Positions 1 to 9,700 of a stretch of DNA of 64,000 bases are shown here, piece after piece. The notes beneath the pieces are model-generated. The model saw nothing but the letters and a program-made list of their open reading frames with translations. It was not told where the DNA came from and did no database searches. The stretch comes from Pseudozyma flocculosa PF-1 (lineage: Eukaryota; Basidiomycota; Ustilaginomycetes; Ustilaginales; Ustilaginaceae), in NCBI RefSeq assembly GCF_000417875.1, contig NW_006920881.1:533909-597908 (forward strand), given 5' to 3'. The position numbers and the translations under genes were made by a program. Numbering within the stretch: position 1 is the first letter of the stretch; each line of letters starts with the position of its first letter.

Positions 1-199
1 CCTTGCCGCCGGCCCCGCCGCTCTTAAACATGGACCCGGAGAGAATCGACTGCGGTCTACCCGGAGCATTCGGAAGGTCCGGCGGGGCGCTCCATCCTGC
101 TCGGTTCGAGCCGGACTTTGCCGAAGAGGAAGGCGGGGGTTCCGCATAGCTCTGCGATGGCCTCTTAAGGATGGTATCGATGAAGGTGTGCTTCGGCAT
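1..199 (-). CDS. N-terminus of an unrecognised protein (partial, runs off the window start)
   Basis: On the minus strand an ATG at 199 opens a frame that stays open to base 1 (66 codons). A stop codon lies in frame ten codons upstream of this ATG (TAG at about 227-229), so the ATG is the natural start. The visible peptide begins MPKHTFIDTILKRPSQSY and continues as a Ser/Pro/Gly-rich stretch typical of disordered N-termini of fungal regulators. I cannot name the family from 66 residues. The codon choice (C or G in third position) matches neighbouring genes. The rest of the gene lies outside the window, so function cannot be inferred. An intron inside the visible part is possible (a CGCAG acceptor-like site occurs at about residue 14) but is not needed to keep the frame open. 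Confidence 0.5.
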   Translation of the reverse strand, partial: MPKHTFIDTILKRPSQSYAEPPPSSSAKSGSNRAGWSAPPDLPNAPGRPQSILSGSMFKSGGAGGK

Positions 200-1130
200 G
201 GCTGGAGAGTTGCCTACGCTCGCCGGCTAGGCACCAGGTTGCCGAGGTTGTTTCGGGGTCGAGGCTCGAGTGCTCGGTCGCGGGGGGGCAGGTGCTAACG
301 GGATCAGCACGACATCTGGTCGCCGCGGGGTATCGATTGGAGAGACGATTCGAGACTGAAATCGATTGTTCCGATATGTGTACTACGAAGCAGTATGGTT
401 GGCGGCGGGCTGTCCGATGACTGTGGCTGTGTGGAGACCCTTCGGATGGATCCGAGCGGAGCGACGGGCCGAGGCTCAACTTCGACTAGAGGACGGCCGA
501 CACGAGGGTCGCGGATGGGCAGGTACCGGTGGTGATGACGGCGGCGGTGGTGGTGGTGGTGTTGATGGTGGTGAGGAAGATGAGGACGATGGCGGTGCGA
601 GCAGTCGACAGACGAGCAAGGATGACGAGAGCCCGCTGCTAGAAGGAGGAACGGGCGCTGTTAGAGCTCGCCGATTCGATGTTGCCTGCCCCATCGCGAA
701 GTCAGCCAGCGCAGCCGGGCAAGCCCCAGGCAGAAGAGGACCGGCAGTTAGGGGGGAATGCCTCGCACAGGCATCCGCATCCAACCCTGGCTGGCCCCGC
801 TGCAAGGATCGCTCGCAGCGGGCCCACTCACCCGCCCCCAAGCCTGCCTCTCCTCTCGAACGGCGCTCTGCTTCCCTGGCTCACGGCACATCGCAGCCGA
901 TCTCTTTCTTGGCTTTCCTCGGCGCTCGTCCAGACGGCGATAGGGCTTGGCTGTATACGATGTGCGCAAGGCAGGCGCGGCGGTGAGCAGCAGCGGCAAA
1001 GCTACCTTGGGCTCGTGGGCACGAGGGAGCCCCCTGAGGCGGCCCCTCTTTGCTCCCGGGCTCGACCAAGCAGGCGGATCCAAAGAACGAGAGAGTCGGC
1101 TCGCCGTGCGCGCCCTGCAGCGGAGCAACG

Positions 1131-1161
<31 letters not shown>

Positions 1162-1164
1162 AGC
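1131..1164. repeat. (GCAA)n microsatellite
   Basis: About eight AGCA/GCAA tetranucleotide units with one 3-base interruption, in non-coding DNA. Confidence 0.85.
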
Positions 1165-1794
1165 GGGCGAGCAACCAACCGCGCTACCGGCGTTTGCTTC
1201 CTTCGCCCTGCTGCGCTGCCTGAGTTCGTGCGCAAAGGCAAACCTCGCGCGTTACGTCCCTTTGCACACAGCACGTACAAGACCTACACGCTTCGATCTG
1301 GCGGCAAACGAGGCTCGCGGAGGTCAAACCACCTCACCACTTTCCGCGCCCGTCTACGCCCTCCCTCCCTCCCTCAACAGGACCTGGGAGCGTAACCCAT
1401 CGCCCGCGGACCTACACATCATCCGATCTGCGGACCTCTGGTCAGAGGTGTTCAGCAGCAAGAAATGAAGGCCAGGCAGCGGCACCATTGTCTTTGTCCA
1501 CGACATCGACGGGAGCATCGTACACCTCTTTGCGGGAGCCGGATAGCGCAGGCTTGCTCTGCGACCTTAGACGGCACGCCAGCTGCCGACCTGCCGTTCT
1601 TTTGGGCTGCACGATCCAGGGTGCCCACCCGAAGATCGGCGTCGCATGCGTGAGCGCACCCTCCTGGCTACTACTACTGCCAACTTCGTCTGCTGCTTGT
1701 CGGCTGCTTCTGTCCTCGATTGGCGCACCCCAGGACCCTGGTCCTCGACAACGACGACCAGGTGGGGACGGAGCACGGCGAAGCTGCCACCGCT

Positions 1795-1824
<30 letters not shown>
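1795..1824. repeat. (GTC)10 microsatellite
   Basis: Ten perfect GTC trinucleotides in non-coding DNA. Confidence 0.9.
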
Positions 1825-1826
<2 letters not shown>

Positions 1827-3174
1827 GTCCTACGTGTCGTGCGCCAGCATCGTATCGATTGCCATCCGAAGGCTCGCTTCAGCCGACTCGCTTCGCCGGA
1901 CCTCTGAGCTTGACGATCCGGGGCAGCTCTTCAGCTCTCCTGCTCGACCGGACGTGAGCACCCCAGAGCGGTGGAGCGATGTCGGAGGACCCTTGATTCA
2001 CAGAGACGGATCCTCCCTCCGTCCTCGTCGATGCTCTTCGTCGCCGGCCTCGAGGCTGTTCAGCGAGGAAGGCCCCATCCGGCGCGCGAAGACGAAGGCC
2101 AAGCAGGCGGCGAACGTCGAGGGCGATGGAACCCTATACGCGCAATGATGCAACGTGCATGAAAGGCCGCGGTCGAACAAGCAGAAAGCTGCCAGCTCGC
2201 CCTGCCTCGAGCTCCGCCAGCGCGCAGCTCCGCAAGCACCTCGAAACCTCCGGGACCCTTGCCGGAGGCCTTCGTCTTCCTTTTTCGGCCACAGAAGTCG
2301 GCTCGTGAGCCGAACGGCGAAACCCGATCAAAGCAAGGTCGCGCGCGACCCTGACCCGGCCATCGAGCTTCCATCCGTAGTCTTGCCGCAGCAGCAGCAG
2401 CAGCGAGGCCCGCATCAGACGGCGTTACAACTTCAGCCTGAGTTTTCAAGTCCTCTTCGCAAAGGTGCCGCCGAGTGGCCTTCGGCTGCGCAAGTCGCGC
2501 ACAATTGCAACCTCAGAGACCGGGCCTGCCTTTTCACCTGGACCCGCCGGACGCCATCAAGACGACGATGAGTACAGTAGACACCTCCATCGAGATGACC
2601 ACTCTCCTCGCTGTTCAAGATGAGGCCTCAACAGCGATCCTTCCTCGGGTACAATTCGGCTTGTCGTCCATTGTGACTGCGCGGCGCGGCGCCGTTCTGC
2701 CTCTGCGCAGCGCCAAGTCCATGAAGCGCGGCCGAGGTGGGCGTCGGACGGCTCCGGGCCGATAGGAGGACTATCCCACGTCGCCAACGGTCGTCGATCC
2801 GGTCGTTCAGCACCGCCTCAAAGTGCAATCCCCTTGGTCCTCGCTGGACAGAACGGCCTCGACGAGGTCCGTGACAGCTCGACGCGGCGCAGCGCCGCAC
2901 CTGTCACCAAGCTAATCACCCACGACGCGAACCCAGCACGCCTCGACACGGGCCTCTTCGCTTCGCAAAAGGGGGCACAATGGCCAGCTCAGCTCGTCAG
3001 CTGGCGGACCACAGACTATTCTCCAAGCAGCTGGATGATAAGAACTCGAAGTCGCTTTGCGGGCCCCTAAAAGGCTGTCGAGGTCCACGCCTTGCCCGCC
3101 ACCTATCTCTTTGCCTCCCACTCTCCCGCCCTTGGTCTGCTCGACCAACCTCTCCGCAGCGATATTTCGACGAG

Positions 3175-4401
3175 ATGGCGCCGCTCCGCCACATCGCCAC
3201 CGCCGCTTTGTCGGTACGACTCCGCAGCCGGTTCACGAGGACGCTACGGAGCCACGCTCGCTCGTTTTCCTCTGCCGCACACCGCCGGGCGATGCACCAA
3301 GAGATGGACGCGCCTCACTACCACGGCGACATGATCGACCTCTCGCACATCAAGCTGTTCAAGGTCGGGCCTCGACCTGCCGACGACACCACCTCCAGCG
3401 GCGACTCGGGCTGGCCGCGCAAGCCGTGGCTCAACTCGTCGAGGCGGGTCGGGCGCAGCATACGGGCGACCCGGCTGCAGCACGAGTTCCGCGACGGCCT
3501 GCGCCGCGCGCACTACCACAAGGCCAGTCGCAAGCTCCGCGTCCGCCCTCCGGCGGCTGGGCGTGTCATCGAGGCGGCAGTGCGCGAAGAGATCATCAAG
3601 AGCGCCGTCAAGCTGCTGCATCGCCTGGACCGTCGAAGGCGCAGGGCGGACTGGGAGGAGCAACGACAGCTCCGGGCAAGCCTGCAGGCGGAAAAACGGG
3701 ACAAAGCAAGCCTTCAGGCGGTGAAGACGCGCCAGGACCGACTGATCCTGCAACTGAACCGTCAGCTCGAGGCAGAGCGCCGTCAGAACCAGCAAAAGGA
3801 CCGTCAGCTTCGGCGACTGAGAATGGTTCGGCTCCAGACGGCCAGCGTCGTCGATCCTTCTGCCGTTCCCCGCATCGAGCCGTGGCGCTGGCTGTCCGAG
3901 GCCGGCCGTCAACTCTGGCTCGTGGCCAAACGCAGCGTAGTCAACCAGCTGACTGCGATGCAGCGCCAGTCCGACCTCGTCCGGCTCTACACGCAGCAGA
4001 CCCTCGTCAATCACCGCGCCGCGCTGCGAGAACTGCCGCACCGCCTTGACCAGAGGCTGCAGTCGATGGTCTACCCGGACACGACGCTGCCGCCTGCCGA
4101 ACGGGCCTTGGACGTCATCTACCCCAGCGGCGTCTTTGCGGGCGGCTTCCTCGTCGTCTCCACCAGATGGCCCGCGTACTGGGCAGCCGTCAGGCATTGG
4201 TCCGACCTGTCCGAGGTCATCTGCGCCGCCCCCTTCATCGCCCTGACCGTATGGGGCTTTCCCAAGCTGATCCGCAGCTTCCTCGTCCCCAGTCCAGCCC
4301 CGCCACAAACACACAGCATCACAGGCGTAACAGAAGATCCTCAATCGCTCCAGCGATCCTCGAAAGACCAGGTCGAAAGTGCCAGGCACATTGCTGAATA
4401 G
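3175..4401 (+). CDS. Putative mitochondrial membrane protein with coiled coil (unrecognised)
   Basis: A single-exon frame of 408 residues if translation starts at the ATG at 3175; an earlier in-frame start at 2980 would add low-quality residues and lies in a leader-like region. The N-terminus is Arg/Ser/Ala-rich without acids and contains an RSFSSAAHRR stretch, which looks like a mitochondrial targeting peptide. Residues about 150-225 are strongly basic and Gln-rich with heptad-like spacing (a likely coiled coil). Near the C-terminus are hydrophobic stretches (from SGVFAGGFLVVSTRW and from ICAAPFIALTVWGFPKLI), consistent with one or two membrane spans. I do not recognise the family. Mitochondrial inner membrane placement is inference from the leader plus spans. 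It ends 77 bp before a tRNA gene on the other strand. Confidence 0.6.
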   Translation: MAPLRHIATAALSVRLRSRFTRTLRSHARSFSSAAHRRAMHQEMDAPHYHGDMIDLSHIKLFKVGPRPADDTTSSGDSGWPRKPWLNSSRRVGRSIRATRLQHEFRDGLRRAHYHKASRKLRVRPPAAGRVIEAAVREEIIKSAVKLLHRLDRRRRRADWEEQRQLRASLQAEKRDKASLQAVKTRQDRLILQLNRQLEAERRQNQQKDRQLRRLRMVRLQTASVVDPSAVPRIEPWRWLSEAGRQLWLVAKRSVVNQLTAMQRQSDLVRLYTQQTLVNHRAALRELPHRLDQRLQSMVYPDTTLPPAERALDVIYPSGVFAGGFLVVSTRWPAYWAAVRHWSDLSEVICAAPFIALTVWGFPKLIRSFLVPSPAPPQTHSITGVTEDPQSLQRSSKDQVESARHIAE

Positions 4402-4477
4402 TAAACTTGTAGTCTAAGGCCGTCCTCCTTTCCTTCCTCGTCGTTATGGCAAAAGAAGAGAACGCAAAAAGCATGTA

Positions 4478-4584
4478 TTCCCGGCCGGGGAATCGAACCC
4501 CGATCTGAACAGCACCGTCCACATCCTCGGAGGGAGAGAAGCGCAGGTGAGAGTGTCCTATACTGACCATTGTACTAACCAGGA
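4478..4584 (-). tRNA. tRNA-Glu (CUC) with a 35-nt intron
   Basis: Read on the minus strand, a full cloverleaf folds. The acceptor TCCTGGT (4584-4578) pairs with GCCGGGA, allowing two G-T pairs. The D stem is GTAC/GTAT. The anticodon stem is GGACA/TGTTC around the loop CTCTCAC, with anticodon CTC at 4551-4549. The T arm is CGGGG-TTCGATT-CCCCG, and the discriminator base is A. A 35-nt intron (4547-4513) sits after position 37, the canonical site. The mature 72 nt are identical to the copy at 6143-6253. A short T run for Pol III termination follows on the minus strand just below 4470. Confidence 0.9.
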
Positions 4585-4879
4585 GTGGCCGCGAGCGAAT
4601 GGATGAAAACTGTGGCATAAAATGCATATATAAACACACTCTAATAGATGCGTAAACGCGAGCAGGGTTGCTGGCGGAAATTCGTCAAGAGGGTCGCGGC
4701 CACGCACCAGAGGCTGCACTGACGTCTTGACAACAACGGGCTTGTTGTTTCTGCCTGACTGATGTCAAGGTCTTCAGCTTTTCTCCTCAGGCCTTGAAGA
4801 CAGGGTGAGCTGTTGTGTTGTCATTTTGTGCCAAACTGCAACAGTCACCCTGTGCATTTGTGGTGCTGAGATGGCCAGG

Positions 4880-4950
4880 GAGCAAGGTGATGCAGCAGCT
4901 AGGGAGCAGGATGCTGATGCAGCAGTCTGGGAGCAAGATGCTGAGGCAGC
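4880..4950. repeat. Degenerate 24-27 bp tandem repeat
   Basis: Three imperfect units beginning GGGAGCA and containing GATGC-TGA-GCAGC follow each other, differing by 3-base steps. Confidence 0.6.
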
Positions 4951-5110
4951 TTGATAAATTGCAGGGGAGCTGGTGATGATGCCAATATGGGCAGATTGTC
5001 AACTATGCTGCAACACAGATGGTCCCTGCCTACTGCAACAACATCAAAGCACATGTTTGCTTCTGTTGCTCCTACTGCTCATGCTGCTCTTGCTGCCCTT
5101 GCTGCTCCAG

Positions 5111-5677
5111 TCATTGAAGCCCCTTGGCAACCTGCTCTTGCTCCAAGATCTCTGCAACACAGAAGATCACATCGATGTGCCGCGTGGGGTTGGCCTTGAT
5201 GTCGTAGTACCAGGACCCCATCTTGAAATTGGGCTCGTCCCCATAGGCTTGACGTACATCTCGGATGACAGCAAGACATGCTTGCAGTTGAGCGTCATTG
5301 GTTCGGGGCAGGACGTTGCGCCCAAGCCTGTGCTTGAAACGGCCGACGCGCCGGTGCTCGCCCTCCTCAAATGCCGTGAGGTCGATCTTGCTCTTGATGA
5401 GCTTCTTGATGTGGCTGCCAAAGTGGTTTTTGATATTTGTGATGTATGCAATTAACATCTCTGTTGAGATGTAGTCCGCGATTGAGCCGGGATTGGCATC
5501 AAACCGGACCCTCTGGAGCCCCGTCAATGCCAGGTACGGGCCTACATGCCTGTCGAGAACGGCCAGGTCCTTGGCACACTGTGCACGCCCATGCCTTTCT
5601 CTAATCACCCGCCGCCGTGTGGTGAGCGCCAGCCACAGCTCCTTGAAGAAAGCCTTCCTCAAGGGCAGGGCCACCAC
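5111..5677 (-). pseudogene. Coding relic, probably from a mobile element
   Basis: The minus strand holds 188 codons of protein-like sequence (for example ADYISTEMLIAYITNIKNHF and MGSWYYDIKANPTRHIDVIF) with a composition unlike a chance GC-rich frame. The frame has no ATG start (it can only open at a GTG). A protein-like stretch just upstream (around 5680-5700) is in another frame, suggesting a frameshift. The frame ends at a stop at 5111, followed by repeats. The mix of helical segments and a missing start and end fits a truncated transposon-encoded protein. I could not identify the family; no DDE, RT or integrase motif is visible in what remains. Confidence 0.45.
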
Positions 5678-5840
5678 AGATTGTCCATGACCTCATCAGG
5701 CAGGGATGAACCTGGATGCATTCAGCATTATCTGGCTTGGGTGCAAATCATGCACCAGGTGCACAGCCAGCACCAGATGACTGCTGCTTCAGAGCCAGGC
5801 ATGTTGGCCTACCAAGTTTTGGCTAGGTACGATGTGAAGA

Positions 5841-5972
5841 GTCTCTGCCATCAGTGAAGTGAGTCTCTTCCATGAGTGAAGTAAGTCTCTTCCATGAGTG
5901 AAGTGAGTCTCTTCCATGAGTGAAGTGAGTCTCTTCCATGAGCGAAGTGAGTCTCTTCCATGAGTGAAGCAA
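5841..5972. repeat. Six-copy 22-bp tandem repeat
   Basis: The word GTCTCT recurs at 5841, 5863, 5885, 5907, 5929 and 5951, exactly 22 bp apart; the unit is close to GTCTCTTCCATGAGTGAAGT plus two bases. Units differ by 1-3 substitutions. A 22-bp period is not a multiple of three, so it is not a coding repeat. There are no unique spacers. Confidence 0.95.
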
Positions 5973-6142
5973 GTTTTTGAAAACAGGTACTGCAACATCA
6001 ACTCTTGCAACAAGGCCAGTAGTGATGCAAGTTCCTTGGACGTGTGCTTCAGCCTCTCGCCTCGCTCAACGGCTCATGCTCAGTCACGCTGCTATTATAT
6101 GCGCAACTCGAGCTGTTGCTTCATCAATTCGCTTGCGGCCAC

Positions 6143-6253
6143 TCCTGGTTAGTACAATGGTCAGTATAGGACACTCTCACCTGTGCTTCTCTCCCTCTGA
6201 GGAGGATGGCGGATGGTGCTGTTCAGATCGGGGTTCGATTCCCCGGCCGGGAA
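6143..6253 (+). tRNA. tRNA-Glu (CUC) with a 39-nt intron
   Basis: The acceptor TCCTGGT (6143-6149) pairs with GCCGGGA (6246-6252), with discriminator A at 6253. The D stem is GTAC/GTAT. The anticodon stem is GGACA (6169-6173) with TGTTC (6220-6224), and anticodon CTC is at 6176-6178. The T arm is CGGGG-TTCGATT-CCCCG. The intron at 6180-6218 lies after position 37. The mature part is identical to the minus-strand copy at 4478-4584; the introns are related but differ by 4 nt in length and several bases. T-rich Pol III stop signals follow at 6257-6273. The 5' flank (TTCGCTTGCGGCCAC) is also shared with the other copy. Confidence 0.92.
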
Positions 6254-6710
6254 TCTTCTTTTTGCACCCTTTTAGCGTTTCAGCATGTGAGCTCCGAGGG
6301 GAACGATGTGCCTTTTTGAGCACGGGGAGGGGGGGAGAAGCAGCGCTGCTGCTAGACAGGAGAGGCAGGTGGGATTGATACACGTTAGGTGCGGTTGCAA
6401 GCGTCTATCCCGCGCCGCAGTCGGGTGGCCCGTCGACGACACCTAGCCGTGAAACCAAGAAGAGCCGGCATTCCCTCGAGCTGCGGCATGGGACAAAAAG
6501 ACGCTGCGACCTCTGGCAGAGCGGTGACCAGCCCCGCTTTCCTTCAGGTCGGCCACCGTCGAGCTCGGCGACGATATTAAGTGGAAGGCCGGAACATTGC
6601 GCTGAAGCTCTACGTCCACCTCAGCGGCCCGCGACCGTGCTTGGATGTAGTGCGCTGTATCGACGTATGCATTGCAGACAAGATAGCATGACGGGACGGA
6701 GGGGTCGAAC
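6254..6710. other. Intergenic, nothing recognised
   Basis: It lies between the tRNA and the 3' end of the EFL1 gene. It includes T runs just after the tRNA and probably the EFL1 3' untranslated region. Confidence 0.6.
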
Positions 6711-9700
6711 TCAGTTGGACTTGAGGGTGCGCTGCTTTTCCGCGGCCTCGACGATGCGTTGCGTGACAAACATTCCCTGTTTCATGATCGATCGCAGAGG
6801 GGGGGTGGGGGCCAAGCGACGCGAACATCGGATCAGCAATCGAACCTCGCCTTCCCGGACCTCCAATCCACCATCTCCAGGCCCGGCACCACACGCCGAC
6901 TCACCTTGCGCTTACGGACGCCGTCCATGTAGCGTTTCGCGACATTCTCGCGGTCACCCTTTTCGCCGAGGTCCTCGAGCTCCTCCTCGGTGCGCGGCAC
7001 CCAGTACGGGTCGAGGTCAAACATCTCGAAGCCCTTGAAGATGAGCTGCGGGCTGGCGGCGCCCGAGGTGCGCTTGCGGATCTCGTCGGCAAAGCCAAAC
7101 GACTCGACGACGGGTAGCAGCGACCCGACGGTGAAGAACGACGTGCCTTCCTTCATCTCCTCGGAGATGATGCGGCCGCGCCGCCGCGAGAGGACGGCGT
7201 GGACCTTGCCCAGCACCTCGGCTAGCCGGGAGGAGGTGAAAAGGGTTTCGGAAGATAAGGGTCAGCGGGTATGAGGCCGGACATGGGCCAACCAGCACGC
7301 CCGGCACTCACTCGATGCCTGGATGTCGCACGAGTACATGGCGAGCATGAGGCGCGGCGACCAGTCGAGCAGGCCGTTGCGGCAGACCTCGCGCACGGCC
7401 GAAATCATCGAGCCTGCCACCTGCGACAGCCTCGCTCGAGCTGGCAAGGCGTTATCGGGTTGGAGAACACGGTGTCAGCAGAGATCGCACGCTGGCCGCA
7501 CCTGCCGCCACCGCCACTGGCCGCACTCACCGCCCTCCTTGGACACCTCCTCCTTGTCGATCTCGACGGCCTCGACGAAAAAGGCCATGCCCTGCATCGG
7601 CTCGGCGCACATGGGCCCGGCGTTGGTGGCCATCTGGAAGCCGGCGTCGATCGACTCGTTCATGTCGGTCGAGTTGATGGGGATCTTGGCGTCGCCCGGC
7701 TGGTCCTCGAGCGTGGCGGCGTCGAGCGCCTGCGCCAGCGTCTCGGCGGCGCTCTTGTCGGCCGACGACGCCGCCTGCGCTGCCCGATGGGCCGAAGGCG
7801 TGGCGATGCCCGAAGCCGGTCGGCTGTCCTTGAGGCGGTGGGGATCGGTGCGGTCCCGCAGGCTGCAAAAGGGCGCAGAGAAAGAGTCAGTCAATCGATC
7901 AATCGGCCAGCCCCGCTTGGGGTCACTGCCTCGCCGCCGCCGGCCACTCACTGCAGCGCGGCCGCCCCGCCGACGTTGGTCCTGTCGATGAGCAGGTTCG
8001 GGCCTACGCGCCTCGGGCCAAAGCTCCAGATCCGCTCGACAATCTCCCTCCAGTCCTCGCCCGTCTTGTCCTGGCCGCACTTGCGCAGCACGTCCTCCAG
8101 CGCGGCCCAGAAGCGGTCGACCTTGACCGTCTTGGACGCCGACGAGCCGGCGGCGTCGATCGACGCACCGCCCTCGACGTCGGCGGCCTCGGCCTCGATG
8201 GCCAGCGCCGACGTCCGCGACTGGAGCCGCCGGATGGTCTGGTCGTTGGCGAGCAGGAACTCGACCACGGGCTTGGGCAGCGGGACTGCGCGCACGCGGA
8301 ACGACACCAGCCCGTTGGCCACCGAGCCGTCGATGGTGCCGCGCGCCGCGCCCTCGGTCTTGGGCGGGGGCATCTCGATGCCGCGGACCGCCGTCTCCCG
8401 GAACGGCACGAGCGGCGGCGAGACCTGGATCTCGCACTTGGCGAAGCGCTCGCGCAGGTCCTTGAGGCACCGCTCGAGGTGCAGCTCGCCGGCGGTGAGG
8501 ATGACGTGCTCGCCCGAGTCCTGGATGAGGCTCTCGACGCAGGGGTCGGCCTGGTTGAGCAGCTTGAGGCCCTCGACGAGCTTGGGCATGTCCGAAGGGT
8601 TGGCCGGCTCGAGCGCGACGCGGACAATGGGCGCCGAGAGCAGGTTGATGCCGGCGAGGTTGACAAACGTCGAGCGGGCCATCTTGGCGTCGATCTCGTC
8701 GGCCGACTGGCGCTCCTCGAAGGGGTAGTCCTGCGACAGCGGCGGCGCGCACAGCGTGGCGTTCCTCAGCACCTTGCCCTCGAGGCCGCGGACGGCAAAC
8801 ACATTGCCCGCCGGCACCTCGCTGACCGCCAGCAGGTCGCGCCCCATCATCATGTAGAGCGACTCGAGCTTCACCGCCCGGACGTGCTTGCTGTTGGCCG
8901 GGTGCGACGGCGGCAGCGCGGCATTGTACTTGGGCAGCACCGCGTAGACCCAGGATCCGGCACGCAGCGTGCCCGAGTATAGCCTCGCGAAGCCGAGCAC
9001 GACCTCGTCCGAGCCTTCCTCCTCGGCCTGCTTGGCCGCCGCCGCCTCCTCCTCCTCGCGGCGCTGCTGTTGTTCGCGGATGCGCTCGGCCCGCCTCGCC
9101 CCGGCCTCCTCGAGGCTGGTGCCGCTGCTGGGCTCGGCGGAAGCAGGCGCGTCGCCGTTCTGCTCCCCGTCGGCGCCGTCGATGGTCGCTCCCGTGGCGG
9201 CGAGGGCGGCCCGCACCGCGCTCGCCTTTTCCCGGCTCTCTTTTGCGCGCTGGCGCATCTCGTCGGCGGTGAGGGGCGTCCGCTTGCCCTCTGGCAGGTC
9301 CTCTTTCTTGACGGCAAACATCTTGCTGACGTAGGCGACGGTGTGGGCGTCGCTGCCCGTGGCCGCCTGCATCAGGTCCGACTCGAGCGGCGTCTTGGCC
9401 ACATAGTTGCCGCGGTCAAAGTAGTTCATGTCCGGGTTGAGCATCATCGGCACGCGCTTCTGCTGCGCCTTGGACGTAGGCGGGATGACGTAGACGATGG
9501 CGGCAAACGCGCAGCCGGCGAGCGGCAGCCACTGGCCGAAGATGGCCTTGATGAGCGTCGCCGGGTCCTTGCTCTTGAGGTCGCGAGGGTGGATCTTCAG
9601 GCTGAGACTGTTGACGATCTTTTCGATGCGCTCCTGGTCGCGGTTCTCGACAACGCTGTCGTAGACCGCCCAGATGTTTTCCAGGACGAACTGGACAAAC

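Larger units (their letters stand above)
200..3174. other. Gene-free 3 kb with microsatellites
   Basis: No reading frame here has domain-like content; the overlapping open frames on both strands are what a GC-rich sequence gives by chance. It holds a (GCAA)n tract near 1131-1164 and ten GTC units at 1795-1824. It probably contains the promoter and leader of the minus-strand gene at 199 and the pyrimidine-rich leader of the gene at 3175 (an acceptor-like CTCTCCGCAG ends near 3160). Confidence 0.5.
4585..6142. mobile_element. Decayed repeat or mobile-element-like block between two inverted tRNA-Glu genes
   Basis: This stretch is visibly less GC-rich than the neighbouring genes. It contains a coding relic on the minus strand (5111-5677), short degenerate tandem repeats around 4880-4950 and a regular 22-bp repeat array at 5841-5972. 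It is enclosed by two tRNA-Glu copies facing away from each other's 3' ends. No terminal repeats, target-site duplication, reverse transcriptase or recognisable transposase motifs could be seen, so the mobile-element label is inference from composition, decay and tRNA flanking. Confidence 0.4.

Noticed and set aside
3244..4389. A 381-codon minus-strand frame opposite the mitochondrial membrane protein
   Set aside because: The plus strand has a targeting peptide, coiled coil and membrane segments; the opposite frame has none.
5841..5972. A CRISPR-like array
   Set aside because: Repeats are directly adjacent with no spacers and occur in a eukaryotic genome.
7271..8728. A 485-codon plus-strand frame
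   Set aside because: Antisense to the conserved 3' half of EFL1, where exon joins reproduce the family C-terminus.
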